Source: Topomyia yanbarensis (Eukaryota > Arthropoda > Insecta > Diptera > Culicidae). From it: 64,000 bases of DNA. The DNA lies in assembly GCF_030247195.1 (NCBI RefSeq), contig NC_080671.1, positions 74,385,945 to 74,449,944 on the forward strand, written 5' to 3'. Under the pieces are notes generated by a model. It was not told the origin of the DNA. It worked only from the letters and a program-made list of their open reading frames with translations, and ran no database searches. Below, piece by piece: positions 21,610 to 33,254 of this stretch (position 1 is its first letter; the number at the start of each line of letters is the position of its first letter). A program made the translations under genes and the position numbers.

Positions 21610-22120
21610 TCTATCAGCGGGTTTCATTACTTCTTCGGGAGTAAAAAAAATCCAGATTGTTTTATGTTGTGATTGTAGCAGGCCTGTACGCATAAAATTC
21701 ACAAGGGAAGGGTTTTGATTTTTTTACGTTTCAAACAATACAAAGAAACTCTCAAGCTTTGAAGATTGTTTCCGACGCTTAGAGGTCCGAGTCTTGTGTG
21801 CCATCAACAAATTGGGTAAATGTCTGTTATCGAGAGACAATCTTCAACAGACACCGCTGCCTGCTGGCTCATGGTAGCGTTGGATTGGTTTGTAATAGTC
21901 AAGCCTACCGTCTAAAATCAAACCTCTTGTTTCTCGCAATCTTCACCCATTCGAGGAATCATTAGATACTGTTTCAGTAGGGATTATGCTATTGCTTTTC
22001 ATAACTAAGCTGGCCAACTTTGGCGAAAAAATCCGTACACCATTCGACAACGAAGCGTAATCGGTCACCACGCTTAGGAACACGATTCACATAGTGTACG
22101 ATTTTTTTCGTCAGAGTTGG
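21610..22120. other. Unassigned stretch with one dispersed-repeat block
   Basis: Positions 21678-21725 (AGGCCTGTACGCA, then AAGGGAAGGGTTTTGATT) resemble 32790-32835 and look like one family. Nothing else is recognised. Confidence 0.4.
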
Positions 22121-22129
22121 TCTGCTTAA

Positions 22130-22764
22130 CCATAACCATAATGTTTTATATCTCCTTACAACCACCTTCGCAGGGTTTTTTATCCTTCATGACCGTTCCT
22201 ATTTCTCTGCTAGCTGCGGTTGGGAGTTCCTCGGCGGCGGTATTTCTCCCGATACCGATGCCAATTTTTGCGATCCATTTAGCTGTCAGTTACTTTAACG
22301 GAGAGATCATCGGCGCTGAAATTTCTCCCGATTCTCTCCGACTTCGCGTTTCCCTCCTTAGCTCCCGTTGTTAGCCCGCCTACCGACTTTTGTTGTATAA
22401 CTGGCCCACTCACAACTGTTTCTGATATCGAAACTTGTCGACACATGAACCGATCCAGAGAAGCTAACCCTTACGGTATCCCTGGGCTATGATGACGTCC
22501 CAGGAATAACACACGATTATCGCAATGATTAAAGTGATAGAAAGCTAAAGCGAGATCACACATAACTGGTGTTCGCTACCCAACACATTTGATCTATTTA
22601 ATTTCCCAGCAAGACGTATCTATTATCGTCTGGTGTCACATTTCGTATAAAAAATGTATAGAATTCGTTCAAACTTTCAGGATTTTTTCTGAGACTCCGA
22701 GGGCCGAGTCTTATATACCAATCGACTCAACTCGATAGTTTGGGAAAATGCCTGTGTGTTTTTA
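22130..22764 (-). repeat. R1-type 3' UTR fragment and dispersed repeat pieces
   Basis: Positions 22205-22375 contain TTTCTCCCGATACCGATG and related phrases found in the 3' UTRs of the R1 copies. Positions 22130-22175 share a CATAATGTTTTATATCTCC-like block with 32990-33030. Positions 22640-22750 match the start of the dispersed repeat at 11731 (TATAGAATTCG, TATACCAATCGACTCAACTC). Confidence 0.5.
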
Positions 22765-24790
22765 TAGAAAGGTTTAAAAAACTTCAAAAGCCTGGTTTGT
22801 AGGGTATTGGCATTTTTGGGACTCACGATCGTGCCTAACCACTAAATAAACTCCTTACTCTTTTTACGCCCTTCTCCTCTGCGGAACTACGTCAAGGTAT
22901 TACTTCGTGGCTAGACCTTTGAGGTTTGATTTAACTCTCGACTCTTCTCTTGCATCTTGCCTTCATCTATTACGTCGCCGTTAGGTCTCGTCCCCGTGAG
23001 CCGTTCAGGTGCTGATTCCTTGAGCCTTTGAACTCCTGTTTTTGTGCGTCATTCAGCTTCCGGTCTTATCACGATCTTGGATAGTCCCCGACGATGAACT
23101 CACCCTACTCTAACCGATAGTTCCTTGAGCCATTTAGTTCCCAGCTTTATCGAGATCAACTCGGATAAAACTCCGACTGTGAGTTCCCCGGTAATGGAAT
23201 TTCTTTCAGTGCCAGCGTTTGTTTCGTGAACTTATTTTCGTCGCGATTCTGTTGGGTAGTCTACAGCGGCGGATCTACCATACCGTGAATTCTCCGACGG
23301 TATCTACTCGATCTAGCCCCCGGCGGTGGATCTAGCCTACTCCATGGGCCAGCCAGTAGGTGCTGAGGTACATCCAGCGATTCCGGGTGGAGCGTAGCTT
23401 TCGGTTCACTGGCGCTCCAACGACCCACTGCGGTCTACTTGGTCTAATCCCCGGCAGTGGATCTAAACTACTCACGAGCTACCCGGTAGGGTGTCGAGGT
23501 CGGTCCGGCGATTCCGGTGAAACCTGACGTCCGGTTAACTAGCACCCCGATGGCCCGAACCCGGTGCTACTTCGCGTACTACTCTGCTGGTTCCCGTTGG
23601 TGGTCCTAGTCTACACCGACGGAGAATTTCCCGGCGGCGGAGTTTCTCTCTAATCCAGATTTGTGGTTTCACGACAACTTTCTAGCCAATGGCGCTACTT
23701 TATTGGTCTCTTCACAACTTCCTCTCCAGCTCAGAGAGTATACTCGTAACCACTCTGTCAACAGCTTCCCAGGTATGCTCGTCGAGGCACATCTTCAACG
23801 ATATTATCCACTGTCATACCAATCGTACCCCTACGAACCTAGGGCATTCGAAGACCACGTGTTCCGGTGTCTCTTGCACGTTCACACACTCCGGGCATAG
23901 GAGTGACGAAGCACATTTGTGATGAGTCGGTGGGTCTACCTTCCCTTCTCCGCGTTGTCCTACTCCTACTGCTATTTAGCAAACGATTCCGCTCGGGCCA
24001 GTCTCCTTGCTGTACGTGCATTTCTTCGCTGGTAGTATTCCACGTCCTCAGCCAGAGTGATGCAGATGGGGATCATCCTGGCGATAGCGCATACTGCCTC
24101 CGTCGATATTGTTCTGAAAGCGAACAGCCATTAGGCAAAACGTGCTTGTCAACTTCGTCTGGTTCCGCTTAGAGTTTAGCGCAGTAGCCCAGGCAGGTAC
24201 GCCATACCTCGGTATTGAGGATGAGACACCCGTCAGGAGACGTCTCGTGCTGCTCCGTTATACGGCATGATCCTTGCCAATGCGTTAGTTGTTCTCGCAG
24301 CCTGCTCACATACATAGTCGACATGGCTGTTGTAATTTAACCTATCGTCGGCCATCACATACAGGTGCTTCAGCGAACGCATCGATGGGATAGAATGGCC
24401 CCCGACGCTGTTCACGGCACGCTGGATTTCTTTACGTTTCCTGACAAGCAGTATCTCGGTCTTGTGGTGAGTCAGCTGAAACTTGACGTCAGACATCCAG
24501 GTTTACACGATGTCTATTGTCTCTACCGTCAACATCTCTACCTCCTCAAGGGTCTCGCCAGTTATCGTCAAGACAACATCATCTGCAAAACCGACGATCT
24601 CAACTCCTCTGGGCAGTTCCAGTGTTAACACTCTGTTGTACATCATATTCCAGAGCATTGGACCGAGTATGGAGCCCTGCGATACTCCCGTTGTGACCTA
24701 ATCGACCTCGTCCCCATGTTCGTCTCGTAGACCAGTACTCGATTCTGTAAGTAACTTTTCATAACCTTGGGCAGATAGTCCGGAACCCGA
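22765..24790 (-). mobile_element. R1-type LINE, copy B, 5' truncated
   Basis: Read on the minus strand from 24790: RT palm, thumb, zinc-like C-terminus, long 3' UTR, ending in TTTTTTAAACCTTTCTATAAA at 22765. The 3' UTR parallels copy A block by block. The copy begins inside the RT palm, so endonuclease and gag are missing. Immediately upstream lies a separate CR1/Jockey RT fragment, also on the minus strand. Confidence 0.8.
23840..24750 (-). pseudogene. R1-type reverse transcriptase fragment with zinc-like C-terminus
   Basis: The minus strand encodes SQGSILGPMLWNMMYNRVL, then RGVEIVGFADDVVLTITGET; unlike copy A, both catalytic aspartates are present. An 87-codon frame at 24496-24233 follows with FQLTHHKTEILLV, SLKHLYVMADDRLNYNSHVD and TTNALARIMPYNG, the RT thumb. 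After frameshifts, 23898-23840 encodes CPECVNVQETPEHVVFECPR, an intact C-x2-C...H...C motif. The 5' part of RT and everything upstream are gone. Confidence 0.75.
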
Positions 24791-24795
24791 TTAAT

Positions 24796-25270
24796 ACTAT
24801 CAGTTTTTTGAGAATGAAGGAGATATCGTTCACGTATAAAATATACAATAAAGGGCCTAAATGAGAGCCTTGTGGGTCTCCTGAGGTGACTTCAATTGGA
24901 TTAGATTGCTTTTCTTTAAATTTAATTATTTGAACCAAGTTCAATTCCGATCTTTTTCAATTTATAAAATAACATTGGGATGTCAATGCTATCGAATGCT
25001 TTACTAAAGTCTGTATAAAGTGCCTCCACGTAGTTTCCATTGTCCATTGCAATCAGTGAATAGTTAATAAAATCTTGTAAGTTTGTTGAGGTCGAACGAC
25101 CTGTGAAGAAGCCATGTTGAAGGTTAGTAATTCTGTTTTTTATTTGGAGAAATATTTTTCGTTAATGATTTATTCGCAAAGTTTCGGAATGCTGGAGATT
25201 ATGGCTATCCCACGATAACTACGTACGTCAGATTTTTTGCCAGAAAAATATCTAACAAATTTCTATAGTT
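24796..25270 (-). pseudogene. CR1/Jockey-type RT fragment, fingers to palm
   Basis: On the minus strand the order is NYRG-like IAIISSIPKLCE (about 25215-25180), NLQHGFFTGRSTSTNLQDF, then ALYTDFSKAFDSIDIPMLFY with the first catalytic aspartate. After a stop it continues TSGDPQGSHLGPLLYILYVN. The FADD box is not present. Frameshifts and stops make it inactive. It is a different element from the R1 copy immediately downstream. Confidence 0.75.
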
Positions 25271-25639
25271 ACCGTAGTACGTCGCTGTTGCACTATCTTC
25301 TGACAAACGCCATTTTGGGATAAACTGCGTTAGATATGCCAGCTTACTAAATTTAAAAATCTCTACAAAGTGGCGTTTTCAATCAACAGATGTCTCTGAT
25401 GACATACATAATTCCAAAGCAGATCTACCACAATAATTAGCTAGGTTATTGTCTTGGGAGCCAAACTTTATCCACCATAGTTTTCTCCGTGCTTGGTTGA
25501 CTTGCTAGTGTTGAACAAGTTTCTTTTCGAGATTTCCCCCAATTTTGGAAAGTATGCCAAAATGTAATGCTGAGAATATTTGTTGCCATTTTAGTCAGTT
25601 GACTAAAGGATGCAGTTAGAGATATTTTTAAAGATTAGA

Positions 25640-26110
25640 TATAAACGGGCAAATATTGTCAGAACATCATGAACTAGATCGGCCACTGGTCTCCTTGGAT
25701 CCGCTGGGAACTCTTTTGGGACCAGATTTACATCAGGTAGCTGTTAGTATATCAACCGAATGAGAAGATATAACTAAATTTGGATATCTATCGTATTTGA
25801 AAATATGTATATGAAAAGCATATAGGGGTATCGAGGATAACCAGCATATCTTGGGCTGAAACGAGGCCGAATGAATTCGTTTAACGGAGATATGGCACTA
25901 CGGCACTGGGCGCACGACCAGACAACATGTTTAATGTCACCATAACCGTCACCATACGCGCAGGGACCGCTCTCTCCGACTCCACTACACCATTGATGAT
26001 CATCCTACATATAATGACTGGACATAGCCCGAGATATCACCCGAATTAAGTTACGACCTTCATCTATCCCCTTGAACCAAGGCTTGTTGATCCAGCAAAG
26101 TAACTAGAAA
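25640..26110 (-). pseudogene. LOA/Lian-type LINE, C-terminal region
   Basis: The minus strand encodes WFKGIDEGRNLIRVISRAMS, then a zinc-like CSGVGESGPCAYGDGYGDIK, then HVVWSCAQCRSA and a tail containing PRPVADLVHDVL. The phrase C-x-C/Y-G-x-G-x2-DI-x-HVVW-x-C is typical of LOA-clade LINEs such as Lian in Aedes. RNase H and RT are not recognisable upstream. One stop codon interrupts the frame. Confidence 0.7.
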
Positions 26111-26896
26111 ATGCGCTTGGATCGTTATCGTAATTTTTGCTTTTGCAAATGAAAGAGGCCAAACACATTCGTGAATATGATTTGTATATAATATGCACCA
26201 TGCACCACTCGATTCGTCATCTTCCGTAGCCCAGGTTTTGAAACATACTTCCTTTATATACACGTACAATGCACCGGCTCTACCTATCCCTTCGACGCCT
26301 TCCTGTTTTATCTCCGTTATTGAATATTGCTGTACCTACACACTTAGAAAAAATGAAAATTACATTTGACGTAAACAACATTGCGACCAGGGTTGTTAAT
26401 CGATAATTAATCGTCATCGTCGATAACGTTAACCACCCGTCAACGTCATCGGAAACTCCGTTAACGATAATGTATCGTCGGATTCATCGTCATCGTCGAT
26501 AATTCATCGGTGGTTATCGCGATACATTTTGCGTTACTTTCCCGTTTATTGGAGTTGAAGTTGATGCGGTAAACTTTCAAATGTTTAGAAAAAAATAACT
26601 TTTGAAGGACATGTTGTAGGCAGTTGAAAATCAATAGTTTTGGATATTTTATATGCACAGGGGGGGGGGGGGGTCCGACGATGTGTCTAAATGGAATTTT
26701 TTGTCAACTTTTCGCAAGAGTTTTATATTGAAGGGAAAGTTATTGGCAGTTGACAATCAATAGTTTTGCACATTTTCAATACACAGGGGGTTCGACGATG
26801 TGTCAAAATGATTTTTTTTAACTTTTGGGGAAAGTTTATTATATTGAAGAAGTTATTGGTAAGTGAAAATCAATAGCTTTGGGCATTTTCAATATA

Positions 26897-28941
26897 CCGT
26901 CGCACAGTGGGGCGAAAGTGAAAAAAGACGGTCAAAAGTCTTTCCTGAGTTTCACAGATGTTTTCATGCTTTGATGTCTTCAGGACAGTTTCCTAGGACT
27001 ACATCCTAAATCTTTTAGGATGTAATTTAATTTTTCTTAAGGTGCAACTGTCATTTAAAAAAAAAGGTTTTTTAGTTCGACGACAAAAAATTTTTTTGCG
27101 CGGAATCTTATAGAGTAATTTATTTTGAACAACTTTGATGAACATATCCGCCATCTATATATTTTTCCTTAAGAGATATGTACGTTGCACCTTAAAATCA
27201 GTTTTTTATCTTTCTCTTCTACAACTTAATTTTTTCCACATTGGTATGTCCTAGAATGTTTTAGATATCGTCAAGACACATAACTTTTCTGAAGACTCCA
27301 ATGATGAATGACATGTGTTTCGGGATATAAATCGATTTTTCTCTAAAAAATGGTCATTTTCATTACAAAATTTCTCAAAATTGTGAAACATTGTGAACCA
27401 AAACTCGGCATGATTAGATTCACCATATTATGTAGTATATGTAGTCGAAATATAGCAATCCGAACTTTTCGGGTTTTTTACTTTTTATGCATTATTATAC
27501 TGCATAATGTGTGGATATTTCACAGTATCCTTAGATTGCCCATTAGTAAATCAACACGTCATAATACAGAATACTAAACTTAATGTAAAATATATCTTCT
27601 ATTATCAACAATCATCATGTAAAAATAGTGAAAGTGTATAAAGCACTAATTATACATTAGAAGTATTTTGTATTGAATGATTAAAACTAAAACTAAAGTC
27701 TTGTAAAGATTATGAAATTTTGGCATTATCCCTCTCATTCTTCGTAAGAGTCAGCAGTCCAGTAACTCACGAATCCACAAAACTCAAGCTCTGAGAGTGA
27801 TTTAAAATGATATTTGCTTTGACGTGTATTTTCTTTTATTTTCAATAATTCACAATAAAATATTCATAACACTAATGCTATTAATTATTGGATTGCTTTT
27901 AGCATGTAATATACCCGCGTAAAAAGCAATTTGAGTGTCCTTCGAATGTATAATTATTGCTTCATTTACTTTCATTGATTTTACATGTTAATTGTTGATA
28001 ATAGAAGAAATCACACGTGTTTTTAGGAAGGCCCAATAAGCATACTGTCAAAATTCACTTTGAGAGGAAACTCTGGTCAAACCATTAATTGCCTATTAAA
28101 ATGTACTCCAACAGAAAAAGCGAAAACATTTCTCTTTCATAAAATGTTAACATCCATTCTAGGCAGTTACGGTTTTTTCCGGAATTTTCTCTCAAAGTGA
28201 ATTTTAACAGCATGCTTATTGGCCCTTCTCAAAAAACACGCAAGATATATTTTGCAATGAGTTTAGTATTCTGTATTATGACGTGTTGATTTACTAATGG
28301 GCATTCTGTAGATACTGCGAAATATCCATACATTATGCAGTAAAGAATGCATGAAAAGCAAAAAACCCGAAAAGTCCGGATTGCTATACTTCGCTTACAT
28401 ATACTACATAACATGGTGAATTTAATCATTCTGAGTTTTGGTTCACAATGTTTCACAATTTTGAGAAATTTTGTAATGAAAATGACCATTTTTAGAGAAA
28501 AAAAACGATTTTAATCCCGAAACACATGTCATACATCATTGGAGTCTTCAGAAAAGTAATGTGTCTTGACGATATCTAAAACTTTCTAGAACATACCAAT
28601 GTAGAAAAAATTAAGTTGTAGAAGAGAAAGATAAAAACTGATTTTAAGGTGCAACGTACATATTTCTTAAGGAAAAATATATAGATGGCGGATATCTTCA
28701 TCAAAGTTGTTCAAAATAAATTAATTTATAAGATTCCGCGCAAAAAAAATTGTCACCGAGCTAAAAAAAATTTGTTTTTAAATTACAGTTGCACCTTAAG
28801 AAAAATTAAGGTGCTTATCTTAAAAGATGTAGGATGTAGTCCTAGGAAACTTTCCTGAAGACATCATAGCATGAAAACATCTGTGAAACTCAGAAAAGAC
28901 TTTTGACCGTCTTTTTTCACTATCGCCCCACTGTGCGTCGG
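26897..28941. mobile_element. 2.0-kb foldback element inserted in the hAT arm
   Basis: The left end begins CCGTCGCACAGTGGGGCG; the right end, read inward, begins CCGACGCACAGTGGGGCG. The arms are inverted copies of about 730 bp (26897-27625 and 27981-28941). The right arm is interrupted by a 234-bp hairpin. Matching arms give the same amino-terminal peptide, MVIFITKFLKIVKHCEPKL, on opposite strands at 27350 and 28489. That reflects the repeat and is not evidence for a gene. The loop of about 355 bp is AT-rich and non-coding. Confidence 0.8.
28008..28241. mobile_element. 234-bp hairpin element inside the 2-kb foldback
   Basis: The opposite arm of the 2-kb foldback is continuous where this copy is interrupted: GTTGATAATAGAAG joins directly to ATATATTTT there. 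The insertion carries inverted ends CGTGTTTTTAGGAAGGCCCA and CGTGTTTTTTGAGAAGGGCC, then AATAAGCATRCTGT and AATTCACTTTGAGAG. AAG occurs on both sides (28005-28007 and 28242-28244), a possible 3-bp target duplication. Confidence 0.75.
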
Positions 28942-30779
28942 TGCGTCAAAATAGAATTTTTTCAACTTTTCGCGAACTTTTTATATTGAAGGGCAAGTTG
29001 TTGGCAGTTGAAAATCGATAGTTTTGGACATTTTCACTTCACAGGAGGATCCCCCAGTGCACAGTGTTTCCAAAGTGGCAAAGAGGTGAAAGAAATTCAT
29101 TGAACCACGAAAAACAATTTTATCTATAGTGACTTCAGCAAAGTTTATTTGTATTTTTTTGCATTTAAAAAGTTTTAGTTCGGTGATTAATCCCTCTAAA
29201 GCTGTGAAGCAAGTTTTTGTTTGGTCATTTATGAAAATAAAAAAAACTTTATTTGGCAAAGTTGTTGAGAATATCTTAAGTATTAACTTCGCTGAAGAGA
29301 CTATGTGACTTTAAAAAAAAACTTTTCCTGGTAATTTTGTAAAATTTCAAAATGTCGCAAGATTTTGTTCAGCATAAGAAAATACAGAATTTTTATAATG
29401 TAAGTTTATTTGTATCTCTTACGACTTAGAAGTTATCGAATGTTTTAGTGTCCAAAAAGCAATATTTTGGTATGGAAGCCGCAATTTTCCGTAGACGACG
29501 ACCAATACGAATCTGTAAAACAAATACTATCAAAATCGTTTGGTGGGCTCTAGCCTACTTTCAAGTCAAATTCGAGTAAATTCATTCTTTAGCATATTTT
29601 TCTTATCTTAGAGATGCAAAATATACAAAAATAATAATACTGTACTGTAAGCCCTCCTTAAGGGAAATTTTTACTAAATAATCAGAACGGGTTATGAGGT
29701 TTTGTCGAGGAACTAAAGAAGAATATTTTAACCGCTGCGGTTTATTAAAAGAAAAAAATATGTTAGTCCAGGTGTTCGCGTTTTGACTTCGTCTCTTCAA
29801 AACCAGAAAAAATATGTGCCGATTTTGTCAATGTCATCGTTTTATCAGCCTAAAATTCGCCTAGGGGCTGAAAAAAACGGGTCTTCACTTTATTCAAAAA
29901 ACGACTAAAACTCTATTATGAGGCCGTTCATAAATTACACTACATATTTAAGGGTAAAAGAAGAAAGCATGAAGCATCTTGTAACATAGCGGAGAGAAGA
30001 AACGGAGGAGGGGGCTAAAAGCTTCCCAACTAGAAAAGGAAATCAAACATTGGAAATATGCACGTCCTTTTTAAAATCCAAAATCTTCTAGTTTAAATTA
30101 AATTGTGAATGGCCTAATATTAGTGGTTTAGTAGTTTCTTCAAAATATGTTTTTTCGCGCTAAAAATAATTACACAACAATTACACAATAGCTCAAAATG
30201 TGTTTTCTTCACGGTCAAAATAATTTTGATCACCTTTTGCCGCTTGGAAACACTGTGCACCTGGGACTCTTCTGTGCACCAACTTACTCGAAAAGTTGAA
30301 AAAATTCTAGTTTGACACATCGACCTTCTGCGTATTGAAATGTCCAAAATTATTGATTTTCAACTGCCAACAACTTTCCCTTCAATATAATACACTTTCC
30401 CGAAAAGTTGAAAAAAATCATTTTGACGCATCGTCGGACTCCGCTGTGCATAGAAAATGTCCAAAACTATTGATTTTCAACTGCCAACAACAAGTCCTTC
30501 AATAGGTATTTATTTCTAAAAAATTGAAAGTTAACCGCATCAACTTCAACTCCAATAAACGGGAAAGTAACGCAAAATGTATCGCGATAACCGATGAACC
30601 GACGATGACGATGAATACGACGATACAATTATCGACGATGACGATGAAGGCGACGATACATTATCGTTAACGGAGTTTCCGATGACGATACATTATCGTT
30701 AACGAGTAACGCCGATAAATTATCGTGAAAAATGTATCGTATTAACAACCCTGATTGCGACGTATATTTCAGTCTGATA

Positions 30780-31110
30780 ATATTTTTTTTGTTAGGTGAA
30801 ACTTTGCCACTGCGACCACTATTCAGGTTATCTTTTGTGGCTGCCCCTGTTTGCTCTACATGTTACAAAATGCCCGAATCCAATGTAGTTGGAAGCGAGT
30901 TGTTTGTTTGTCCACATGTGTCGTCCCAACCGGGTAGTACATCATTAATGTAGCCGAGGATCCGTTTGGGACAGGTATGCCATATCTCGAGAGGCGTTAT
31001 AAGATGCCTTCCGAAGTATCGCCTCTTTCGAAGAAATAGTACTGCACAATGGCAGAGAATATGTTCCGAGCTCTCGGGCTCGTAGTTACAAAATAATATG
31101 GTAATATAGT
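30780..31110 (-). pseudogene. LINE C-terminal zinc-like domain fragment
   Basis: The minus strand encodes CNYEPESSEHILCHCAVLFL, then RRYFGRHLITPLEIWHTCPK and ILGYINDVLPGWDDTC. The C...E-x-SEHIL-x-HC pattern followed by a basic region is the usual end of RNase H-bearing or Jockey-group LINE ORF2 proteins. No RT or RNase H remains. It lies between the hAT element and the right end of the TA-flanked element. Confidence 0.55.
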
Positions 31111-31249
31111 TTTACATGTCTGAACATGTAAAATAAAATTTGAATTGTGGACGACGCATACTTTTACATGTTTCTGAATGTAAATTCAAGTGAATCGTGA
31201 CGCTCCTTTTATGAGCATCTTGTGAGATGTAAATATTTTAAGTGTGTAG

Positions 31250-32394
31250 TTTTATTGTTTGTATTGGCGTTTTGTGTTCAAAAAAGCAACGGAATAAATA
31301 TACTTTTTAACCGGTTTTTGAATAATTTACTACCTGTTCAAAAGGCAATTTAATAATCTTTACAATAGTCAAAATCGGTTAGAAACTACCGGAATTAGAG
31401 CAATATTATTTTAAGTTTTGACGTACAGAGTGCTTTATGAATGATTTTAGAATAAAACCATCCAATTTAATTATAGATTCAACAAAAATATTAGGCATAT
31501 TAGTGTTCTGGGGTTTACTTGCTGTTTACGTGAAGAAACCAATGTAGGGTTAATGATCACTCTCGTCGCTACTGTCATAACAATTAGCATCGCAGCGATG
31601 CATAGCTGTCATCATCTGACGAACGTTACGGTGATATGTGCACGACAATACTTGGCGCGAACATCTTTGCTGTCAGATAAATTTATGCGTTTAAAGAATA
31701 ATCTTTACATTTATAATACAGTATTATCATTTCATCGCGAAACGTCTATCGTTTGAATGTGGATCTACCTGGAATGCTGTTGTCGCCGAAAAAAGATTCT
31801 TGGTTCCATACATTCAGATCAAAGATTGAATAAAATACGCAACGTAGAAACAAATCATCAGATAAAAAATTGTTTATCTCATAAATCCGTGGACAAACAG
31901 ATGCCAATACTCGCGCTTTTCAGCTTTCATTAAGTTTTTCATTTGCTTCTTTGTTTCTAACATCGCGGAGACCGTCCACTGTTGTTCACACCGGGTACTC
32001 GTTTCGTCTGACCTTTAATCGCAGTGTCGGTAATCGAGCCAGTCAAAACCTTGTTCGCTTTCACAGGAGAAATTTCTTGTCTTGATTCAATTGTTACGGA
32101 TTTAGTGGACGCGTAGCTTTTTCAATCAATAGGCACACTAATTGAGGTCGAGTACAATGATGGAGTAGGAAATCATGTCATTTCCACCGTATTCAAGATG
32201 GTCATATTGAAATTGTTGCGAATATCATGCAGTAAGATAGATCGGGTATCATTCTGAAGACAACCTCATGGGGTATAGTGGGAATGTAAGTCTTCTAGAA
32301 CCAGCTGTGGTGCGACGTATAGGGAAACAATGTCAATAAGTAAGCCTATGATTCGGACTTGACAAGCGACAACTTCAACATCTGGTACCGAGGA
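31250..32394. other. Unassigned AT-rich stretch
   Basis: I see no recognisable gene or repeat family here. Confidence 0.4.
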
Positions 32395-32790
32395 TTAACT
32401 ATTGAAATAAAAGCGCATGATTATCGTCAAAACGCTCCTCCATAGTGTTTTCTCGGCCCTGGCGAATAATGTTAAAATTGTGGAAGTTCTACGTCGGAAG
32501 TTAACCAAATGCATCGTGTAAAACCTCGAAAAAGTCGTGACTGGGAGCGTAGCCCACTTCTTCTCGGAGCGTTCCTTAAATGGATGCTTCTGTTTCCCCG
32601 CATAATTTGAACGCGGGATACGTCGAAAGTTCATGCGGAGTCGCGTCACAGCAGGATTTTTATTCGAAATTTCCACACCGTGCCATTTTTCTACAATAGG
32701 TAGGTCTATTACCCAATTGTTTGCAATCACGTCAAAACAAGGAGTTATATAAATTCCATCAACACGCTTTCCTATAGCTTTGCTCACCAC
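32395..32790 (-). pseudogene. Unrecognised 131-codon open frame
   Basis: A continuous minus-strand frame has a mixed, protein-like composition, including IVEKWHGVEISNKNPAVTRL, then FKERSEKKWATLPVTTFSRF. I recognise no family. It is long for chance in AT-rich DNA and is preceded by a dispersed-repeat block (32790-32890), so it is more likely a repeat-derived remnant than a host exon. No signal peptide or membrane segment is evident. Confidence 0.3.
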
Positions 32791-33254
32791 AGGCCCGTTC
32801 GCAGAATATTTCTAAGGGAGGATTTTGATTGTTTCTTATAAAAGAAAGGTAAAGAAAGACTCAAACTTTAATGATTTTTTTCGAGACTGGGCACCTGTTT
32901 AACCTTCGCGGTATATCTGGTATATCAGATCGGCTGCAAATATATAAATATATCACCTGTTAAGGCACGAACCGATCCGGATGTGTCGACCATAATGATT
33001 TATACCTCTTTACAACCACCTTCCCCTTGCATCACCATCTGGCGGTGTCAAAGGTAGCAAATGGTAAGCAAAACGATGAAAATAAAAAATCTCAAGCCTG
33101 AGCGTGATCCACAGGAGCCAAAAATAGACTAACGAGTGAAGTCTGCCTGAGAAAATGAGGTGACGATTCGCTTATGAGAGGCATTGGGGGTAGAACGGTC
33201 CACTGTAGGTATTGAGATTATGGCGGGGATCACGACTGTTGGGAATCTGCGATG

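Larger units (their letters stand above)
26388..30753. mobile_element. hAT-like foldback element with 8-bp target duplication
   Basis: Both ends, read inward, begin CAGGGTTGTTAAT. ATTGCGAC is present directly before the left end (26380-26387) and directly after the right end (30754-30761), a perfect 8-bp duplication as made by hAT transposases. The arms contain degenerate ATCGTCATCGTCGAT repeats, a shared block GGAGTTGAAGTTGATGCGGT, and tandem units of about 115-130 bp with CAACTTTTCG and GGCAGTTGAAAATCAATAG. The left arm extends to about 29095 once a 2-kb insertion is removed; the right arm starts near 30228. The core of about 1.1 kb encodes no transposase that I can recognise. Confidence 0.85.
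26339..31246. mobile_element. TA-flanked inverted-repeat element, outermost of a nested set
   Basis: The left end reads CACACTTAGAAAAAATG followed by AAAATTACATTTGACG. The right end, read inward, begins CACACTTAAAATATTTACAT. TA abuts both ends (26337-26338 and 31247-31248). The right part contains several TTTACATG-type palindromic words, which suggests a miniature element. The left arm is cut at 26380 by the hAT foldback. The right part also contains a LINE C-terminal fragment, so the original element was much smaller than the present span. Boundary support is moderate. Confidence 0.5.

Noticed and set aside
26388..26660. Functional array of binding sites made of ATCGTCATCGTCGAT repeats
   Set aside because: The repeats lie in the terminal arm of a hAT-like element and are mirrored at its other end, so they are best explained as part of the transposon.
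27350..28489. Two frames on opposite strands both starting MVIFITKFLKIVKHCEPKL
   Set aside because: They are the two arms of the 2-kb foldback. The arms are inverted copies, so shared peptides are expected without any gene.
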